A stretch of 6,754 nt of DNA from JBGPIK01 sp041484845 (GTDB lineage Bacteria > Desulfobacterota > Binatia > UBA9968): positions 1 through 6,754 of the forward strand of contig JBGPIK010000375.1 of NCBI GenBank assembly GCA_041484845.1, in the 5' to 3' direction. Below, piece by piece: positions 1 through 3,922 of this stretch. The notes under the pieces are model-generated. The model was not told the DNA's origin, did no database searches, and saw only the letters and a program-made list of their open reading frames with translations. The position numbers were made by a program, and so were the translations under genes. Within the stretch, counting starts at the first letter, position 1. Each line of letters begins with the position of its first letter.

Positions 1-501
1 ATCATCACCACAGCTCAAGTGAATGACGACGGAACGAAAATCAACGACTGTCTCGGTCATCCCAACCGCAGCATGGTGGATAACATCGAAGACCTCGACA
101 CCGTGGTCGGCTGGCTCGCGGAGTTCGCCCGCCCCCATGGATTTGCCATTTCGGAAACTCAGCTTCAGGTGTTTATTTTGAACGCTTCTCGCCGCCTCTT
201 CAGTGACCGTTTTTTTACTTCCAGTTTTCGTCCCGAATTTTATACAACATTGGGCGTAAAGTGGGTCAATGAAAACGGCCCCGACGGCAAAGTCATGGAG
301 AATAAAAAATCCAACGGTCACGAAATTGAAGTTTCGCCGTTAAAGCGCGTGCTACAAAGAACGATTCCCGAGCTAGGTCGAGAACTCGAAAGTGTGGTGA
401 ACGTTTTCGACCCGTGGGCACGCGATCGCGGAGAATATTATTCGCTGGCTTGGAAACCGAGAAAAGGCGCCCAATCAGACCCTGCGTTCAAGACAGAATG
501 A
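1..501 (+). CDS. Haem peroxidase / fatty-acid alpha-dioxygenase-like protein, C-terminal part (5' end outside window)
   Basis: The reading frame is open from base 1 to a TGA at 499-501, giving 166 residues with no convincing start inside the window; the GTG at 19 has no ribosome binding site and the frame continues upstream of it, so this is the tail of a larger gene. Seen: a DLDTVVGWLAE segment, then ASRRLFSDRFFTSSF, then YTTLGVKWVNENG, then a leucine-rich segment ending VNVFDPW. By family knowledge this order matches the C-terminal helices of the animal haem peroxidase superfamily, and the ASRRL..DRFFTSSF..YT..G..WVN run closely resembles plant alpha-dioxygenases, which insert O2 at the alpha carbon of fatty acids. 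The haem-ligating His and catalytic Tyr lie upstream and cannot be checked, so dioxygenase versus peroxidase activity is open. No signal is visible in this part. It converges on the gene at 873-1619 across a repeat-filled spacer. Confidence 0.82.
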   Translation: MITTAQVNDDGTKINDCLGHPNRSMVDNIEDLDTVVGWLAEFARPHGFAISETQLQVFILNASRRLFSDRFFTSSFRPEFYTTLGVKWVNENGPDGKVMENKKSNGHEIEVSPLKRVLQRTIPELGRELESVVNVFDPWARDRGEYYSLAWKPRKGAQSDPAFKTE

Positions 502-528
502 ATGTAGCCTGCGGAAGCGAGGTAGGAC

Positions 529-603
529 GTTCAAGGTTCAGTGTTCCAGGTTCAACGTTTCGACTCGTTTCGGACCTTGAGCCTTGAACTTTGAACAATG
601 AAC
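529..603. repeat. Hairpin of opposed 7-bp (GTTCANN) repeat arrays
   Basis: The left arm, 529-560, reads as 7-bp units GTTCAAG, GTTCAGT, GTTCCAG, GTTCAAC plus a partial unit. The right arm, 572-603, is the same word array inverted (TTGAGCC, TTGAACT, TTGAACA, ATGAAC). By hand alignment the arms pair at 23 of 32 positions, rising to 27 if G-U pairs in plus-strand RNA are allowed, around an 11-nt loop at 561-571. It begins 27 nt after the peroxidase stop codon. Inference: a dispersed palindromic repeat that may act as a 3' transcript-end structure. Confidence 0.8.
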
Positions 604-628
604 TACCCCGCAGCAAGCTGACGGGGTA
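604..628. repeat. Short GC-rich hairpin, copy 1 of a CGCAGCAAGCTG element
   Basis: TACCCCG at 604-610 pairs perfectly with CGGGGTA at 622-628. The interior CAGC-AA-GCTG extends the stem past a single bulged A at 621. The core CGCAGCAAGCTG at 609-620, followed by (A)CGGGG and ATCA, recurs at 770-792. It directly abuts the 7-bp-word hairpin. Confidence 0.75.
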
Positions 629-661
629 TCAGAACATAGCGGTGAGATGTTATCCCAACGG

Positions 662-739
662 CGTCACCCCCGAATGTTTTAATCGGGGGTCCAGGTTCGG
701 TCTCGCCTGGATTCCCGATAGAAGCATTCGGGAATGACG
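662..739. repeat. Long imperfect palindrome made of two sub-hairpins (REP/dRS3-like)
   Basis: Arms 662-695 and 706-739 are inverted copies matching at 27 of 34 positions around a 10-nt loop. Each arm also folds by itself: CCCCCGA/TCGGGGG with a 9-nt loop in the left arm and TTCCCGA/TCGGGAA with a 9-nt loop in the right arm. The outer CC/GG versus TT/AA difference is compensatory within each sub-hairpin. The right arm's ATTCCC...GGGAAT recalls the neisserial dRS3 type of repeat, but the spacing differs and I do not claim homology. Confidence 0.78.
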
Positions 740-769
740 GACTCTTAGGAGGTGTGGAACAGCTCATTA

Positions 770-801
770 CGCAGCAAGCTGCGGGGAATCAAACCCGCAG
801 C
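770..801. repeat. CGCAGCAAGCTG element copy 2, with alternative stems
   Basis: CGCAG-CAAG-CTGCG (770-783) is a short self-complementary hairpin. Alternatively GCTGCGGG (778-785) pairs perfectly over 8 bp with CCCGCAGC (794-801) around the loop GAATCAAA; the two stems share bases and are mutually exclusive. The core is shared with 609-632, so this is a second, diverged copy of one dispersed element. Confidence 0.7.
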
Positions 802-872
802 GATTGAACTTGAGACTTCAGTCGGTCCTGAGGGCTCGCCCTTTGATCGCTGTCACGAGTGAATGATCCAGA

Positions 873-1619
873 CTAGCCCGTCGAAAACCTCTGGTATCGA
901 ACGGCGCGGCGCGCCGCCCTGGCGCGCAGTTTAATTTGTTTGCGTTGCGCAGCTCTCTTATCTCCTTCCCTTTCGAAGGTTTGATGTTTCCCGGTTTTAG
1001 GATTGAAAAAGCCGATATAGCCTCCTGGGTTCACGCCGAACGACCGTAAGGTCTTACCATCGTGATTCCGGCCGAGAAAGTCGTTTCGCCCTCCGCGCTC
1101 TTCGCCGCCGCTAAAATAAAGCGGCAATACAAAATTGGAGACTTCGACGCCGTCGATAGCGTAGCTTTCATCTTGGACGGCGTCGCACATTTCGTACCAG
1201 TAGAACACACTGCGCTTGGGATGTTCCGGATGAGGCCCCATGACCAGGAGATTCACTTCCGGGTCGCCGATCAACTCGAGCGCTTCATGGGAAAGCGTGA
1301 CCGTCCAGCTTTCGATTAACTCCGCCGACAGCTCGGTAAAGACAACCCCGAAGGGGATACCGCGGTTATAAGTGTCGTGATAACCCAAGGTATCGCTCAC
1401 ATTGACTTTGTCTCTAACATACAAGACGGCATCTCCGCGCATATCGGCGGCTTGTTGCTTCATTTTGGGAGCCGACTTACCCTCCAATCTCAAGATCGCG
1501 CCCAAACTCCAGTACGGCTCGAAGTCTTCCTTGATTTGGCGGTTGATGGCGCGAATAGCGCCCTGAAACTCTTCGTCGGTAAGCCTGCCATCGGTCTGAT
1601 TGATGATGGAAATGATCAT
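873..1619 (-). CDS. Conserved-type hypothetical protein with HExxE motif and basic C-terminal tail (248 aa)
   Basis: The chosen start is ATG at 1617-1619 (MIISIINQ...), because GGAGGTG sits 7 nt upstream of it (GGAGG at 1627-1631); an in-frame ATG 14 codons earlier at 1659-1661 lacks such a site and would put the Shine-Dalgarno inside the coding region. Seen: an N-terminal block with AIRAINRQIKEDFEPYW and LRLEG (about 21-46), GYHD (79-82), SHEALELIGDP (110-120), YEMCDAV (142-148), and a VSNFVLP segment (160-166). The last about 30 residues are very basic, with 12 Lys/Arg between 217 and 244. There is no signal peptide or membrane helix. The HExxE plus downstream D119, E143 and D146 could bind a metal, as in a degenerate metallopeptidase, but this is inference because the second His of a zincin HExxH is absent. 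The tail suggests nucleic-acid or membrane-phosphate contact. I do not recognise a named function. Confidence 0.75.
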   Translation of the reverse strand: MIISIINQTDGRLTDEEFQGAIRAINRQIKEDFEPYWSLGAILRLEGKSAPKMKQQAADMRGDAVLYVRDKVNVSDTLGYHDTYNRGIPFGVVFTELSAELIESWTVTLSHEALELIGDPEVNLLVMGPHPEHPKRSVFYWYEMCDAVQDESYAIDGVEVSNFVLPLYFSGGEERGGRNDFLGRNHDGKTLRSFGVNPGGYIGFFNPKTGKHQTFEREGDKRAAQRKQIKLRARAARRAVRYQRFSTG

Positions 1620-1626
1620 CGCTTCA

Positions 1627-1631
1627 CCTCC
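1627..1631 (-). promoter_or_regulatory. Shine-Dalgarno site deciding the start of the HExxE gene
   Basis: Read on the minus strand this is GGAGG (within TGGAGGTG), followed by 7 nt and then the ATG at 1617-1619. It supports the shorter 248-residue product over the 262-residue reading. Confidence 0.75.
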
Positions 1632-1641
1632 AATGCTCCAG

Positions 1642-1656
1642 TACGGCAGAGCCGTA
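1642..1656. promoter_or_regulatory. Small hairpin in the putative 5' leader of the HExxE gene
   Basis: TACGGC (1642-1647) and GCCGTA (1651-1656) form a perfect 6-bp inverted repeat around a 3-nt spacer, about 10 nt upstream of the Shine-Dalgarno on the minus strand. It could be an operator half-site pair or a leader RNA hairpin; chance cannot be excluded at this length. Confidence 0.35.
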
Positions 1657-1737
1657 GCCAAGCAGGAAAGATATTTTTAAACATGACGGCCTAGAGCAAT
1701 GCCGCCGCATGACGTTTAACCGCAGACAACGGAGAGA

Positions 1738-1789
1738 CCCCCTCCTTCGTCCTCCCCCGCATTTTTGCGGGGAAGGAAAGAGGTGGGGG
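1738..1789. repeat. GC-rich dispersed-type hairpin with T-loop
   Basis: The core CCCCGCA (1755-1761) pairs perfectly with TGCGGGG (1766-1772) around the loop TTTT. The stem resumes outward through CCT/AGG and CCT/AGG blocks and closes with CCCCC (1738-1742) against GGGGG (1785-1789). One strand of the stem is pyrimidine-rich and the other purine-rich, a pattern common in dispersed bacterial hairpin repeats. It lies in the 284-bp spacer between the HExxE gene and the end of the GMC gene, about 115 bp past the GMC stop. No U-run follows on either strand, so it is not a textbook terminator. Confidence 0.7.
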
Positions 1790-1903
1790 CGCGTGCCAGC
1801 CGAGGAATTTGCGCGAACGGAAAGAATTTAAAATCTTCGCCATACTAAGGTCACGAAGTCTAAGACATTTTTATCAACATAAATTCGACTAGGGCAACTG
1901 TAT

Positions 1904-3757
1904 TCACCGGACATCCGCCAGAATCACATCCGCCGCTTTCTCACCGACCATGTAAACCGCGCTCACGATGAAAAATCCCGGGATCTTGGGAAAGACCGAA
2001 GCATCGACGACGCGAAGACCTTGTGTGCCGTGCACGCGAAAGTCGCTGCTGAGCACGCCCCCCTTCTCCCTAGGGCCGATGGGGCACGTGCAAGAAGCGT
2101 GATGTCCCCAAGCGCTGTTGCGGACAAAGTTCCGGAGCTCATCGTCGGTGGTGCACTCTTTGCCAGGAAGCGTTTCCTCGACAATGACTCCGCGCTTTTT
2201 CAGATCGGCTGTCATCCTGCGCACGAATTTGACGCCATCGAGAACCGCGTTCAGATCCTCTCCGTTCGTATCGCTTCCCTCTTCGAAATAGTGAAAATTA
2301 ACTTCCGGGGGATCGCAGGGGTCCGGGGAGCGAAGCGTCACCGTGCCGGCGTGGTTGTTTGTGTGGGCCTTTAGCACCACCCAGCTCAAGTAATCGTGAT
2401 GGCGGGCAATCAACTCTGAATAATTCGGAAAGTAGCCTTCAAACCGCCCCACCAACCCGAGAAAAAAAAGATCACGCCACTCTCGGTCCGGTTTGGATCC
2501 TCGGACCATCGTGAGCACCCCGCCGTTGCTCGTGTAAACACCCGTTTTAGTCGAAGTCCATTTCTCATATTGCGGATCGCCCTTGGCAAAACGGGCGCCG
2601 GCCAATACTTTCCAATCGTCTTTCATCCGGTTGACCACGCTCACTTCGTACCGGTCCTGGAGATTTTTTCCCACGCCGGCAAGCTCAACGCGCACCGGAA
2701 TGCGGATACGGGGGTCTTCCAAAACCTCCCGAGGTCCGATACCCGACAGCATGAGGAGTTGCGGCGTATTGAAGGCGCCGCCACAAAGAATCACCTCGCG
2801 TGAGGCGAAAGCTTCGCGCCGTTGTCCCGGATCCGAAGCCGGCTTTGCGTGAGCGCGGTAAAGACGCTCGCCTTTGAAATACTCCACGCCGACGGCGCGG
2901 TTATCCTCGTTGAACAGGACACGCGTGACCAACGCGTTCAGCTCAACACGGAGGCGCGCCGGAAATTTTTGCGCCACGTCCAAGATGCGCTCGCGACTGC
3001 CGATGCGCGCGCCGTCGCGCGTCGTCAGAGGAGCGTAGCGGATACCGAAAGCGTTCGACTTCACCAGCCGCCAGTCGTTGGGATCGGCCTGAGATTGAAT
3101 GAGCCACAGCAGCCGCTTGAGCGGATGTTGCTCGTCTCTTATCGCTTTTCGGGCTGATGCTCGGATCACATCCATGAGTTCATCATCCCTCAGAGCATCC
3201 ATACACAAGGGCCGCTCGGCCGTCAGCCAGCCGCTGAAACCGTGGCGCGTAAGGTTCAGGCCGAAACATTTTTTCAGCCACCGATAGACCGGCCGGTGCC
3301 GGCAGTCCTCTATACGCTCGAAGTACGCGCGCATATTGGTCGCCTTCCAGGACGGGTCACCCGTCAGTTGAGCAATGTATTCCCAGTCGCGGTTTTGCGG
3401 ATAGACAAAGATCATCGCGTTGTGCGCCGTACAGCCGCCCAGGGTTCCGGCCCTGGGATAGAGGACGCCGCCGCGTTCCCAGGTGAATTTTGTGTCGCGC
3501 TTTTGTTGTTCCTCGTTGGCATAGTGGCGGGCAAAGAAATCCCACCGCATGGCCTCGTTCTCCGACGCGAATGGGTGGAAGGCCGGAACGTTATAGTCTT
3601 CGGGTAGGCGAGTACCAGCGAGTTTGGCCGGGTCGCCGCCGGCTTCGAGAAGAAGAACCGTATGGCCAGCTTCAGCCAAGCGCGCGGCAACAGTTCCTCC
3701 CCCGGCTCCTGAACCGACGACGATATACTCTGCGGGCCGAGCGCTTTGCGCACTCAT
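1904..3757 (-). CDS. GMC-family FAD-dependent oxidoreductase (617 aa)
   Basis: GMC flavoproteins oxidise alcohols or related groups using FAD. Seen: a Rossmann FAD-binding fingerprint VGSGAGGGTVAARLAEAG at 14-31 ending in E38; the first GMC signature around 101-120 (RAGTLGGCTAHNAMIF); the second, GGAFNTPQLLMLSGIGP, at 326-342; and a C-terminal block with GHHASCTCPIG (551-561), where H553 aligns with the catalytic His of the family. In the final motif, IPGFFIVSAVYMVGEKAAD, the position usually held by His or Asn (as in glucose or choline oxidase) appears to be F596. Length is normal for the family. There is no Sec or Tat signal, so the protein is probably cytoplasmic. The start ATG at 3755-3757 places the FAD motif at the usual N-terminal distance, but its ribosome binding site is weak. 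It is followed on the same strand by the HExxE gene after 284 bp and preceded by the di-haem cytochrome, 165 bp away. Substrate unknown. Confidence 0.93.
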   Translation of the reverse strand: MSAQSARPAEYIVVGSGAGGGTVAARLAEAGHTVLLLEAGGDPAKLAGTRLPEDYNVPAFHPFASENEAMRWDFFARHYANEEQQKRDTKFTWERGGVLYPRAGTLGGCTAHNAMIFVYPQNRDWEYIAQLTGDPSWKATNMRAYFERIEDCRHRPVYRWLKKCFGLNLTRHGFSGWLTAERPLCMDALRDDELMDVIRASARKAIRDEQHPLKRLLWLIQSQADPNDWRLVKSNAFGIRYAPLTTRDGARIGSRERILDVAQKFPARLRVELNALVTRVLFNEDNRAVGVEYFKGERLYRAHAKPASDPGQRREAFASREVILCGGAFNTPQLLMLSGIGPREVLEDPRIRIPVRVELAGVGKNLQDRYEVSVVNRMKDDWKVLAGARFAKGDPQYEKWTSTKTGVYTSNGGVLTMVRGSKPDREWRDLFFLGLVGRFEGYFPNYSELIARHHDYLSWVVLKAHTNNHAGTVTLRSPDPCDPPEVNFHYFEEGSDTNGEDLNAVLDGVKFVRRMTADLKKRGVIVEETLPGKECTTDDELRNFVRNSAWGHHASCTCPIGPREKGGVLSSDFRVHGTQGLRVVDASVFPKIPGFFIVSAVYMVGEKAADVILADVR

Positions 3758-3780
3758 GCTTCGTGCCCACTCATTCGCGG

Positions 3781-3803
3781 GTTGCCGAGCAACTCTGATT
3801 GTA
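3781..3803 (-). promoter_or_regulatory. Candidate promoter/operator upstream of the GMC gene
   Basis: On the minus strand a TACAAT box (3798-3803) resembles a sigma-70 -10 element about 40 nt before the GMC start. Just downstream of it, GTTGC-CGA-GCAAC (3781-3793) is a perfect 5-bp inverted repeat. No good -35 hexamer lies 16-18 nt upstream, so the promoter call is weak; the gene could also be read from the cytochrome promoter. Confidence 0.22.
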
Positions 3804-3840
3804 GGCTGTTCAAAAAGATCTCAGAGGTGAGTGAGCGAAA

Positions 3841-3911
3841 TGGAGTGTCGGAGTACTGGAGTATTGCTTTTTAAATCCATCACTCCATTACTCCTATACT
3901 CCAGCACTCCA
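3841..3911. repeat. Hairpin of opposed 8-bp (TGGAGTNN) repeat arrays
   Basis: The left arm, 3841-3866, reads in 8-bp steps TGGAGTGT, CGGAGTAC, TGGAGTAT. The right arm, 3886-3911, is the inverted array (reverse complement TGGAGTGC, TGGAGTAT, AGGAGTAA, with a further TGGAGTGA continuing towards 3878). The aligned arms match at 21 of 26 positions around a 19-nt loop. On the minus strand the structure starts 11 nt after the cytochrome stop codon, so it would be the first element in that gene's 3' untranslated region. No U-run follows it, so intrinsic termination is uncertain. Its design parallels 529-603 with a different word. Confidence 0.8.
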
Positions 3912-3922
3912 GTCTTTCCGGG

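Larger units (their letters stand above)
502..872. other. Repeat-rich convergent intergenic region
   Basis: This 371-bp spacer separates two convergent genes and I see no credible coding sequence in it. It holds at least four inverted-repeat elements listed separately (529-603, 604-628, 662-739, 770-801). A weaker pair, CAGCGAT at 798-804 and ATCGCTG at 846-852, encloses a short AGGGC-TC-GCCCT hairpin at 831-842. None has a clean U-run after the stem on either strand, so classic intrinsic terminators are not evident, although the structures could still block or stabilise transcript ends. Confidence 0.75.

Noticed and set aside
529..801. CRISPR array or tandem satellite
   Set aside because: The repeats are 7-bp words in opposed arrays plus unrelated palindromes; there are no regularly spaced 23-40 bp direct repeats with unique spacers.
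831..845. Intrinsic terminator AGGGC-TC-GCCCT followed by TTTG
   Set aside because: The loop is too tight and the T-run only three bases, so it does not meet the pattern of a Rho-independent terminator.
1620..1661. Fourteen-codon N-terminal extension of the HExxE protein (start at 1661)
   Set aside because: The strong GGAGGTG Shine-Dalgarno would lie inside the coding region; the ATG at 1617-1619 is correctly spaced from it and begins with a plausible core strand (MIISIINQ).
3242..3607. 121-residue plus-strand open frame opposite the GMC N-terminal half
   Set aside because: It is antisense to the GMC FAD-binding region, with low-information composition and no recognisable motif; a shadow of GC-rich coding sequence.
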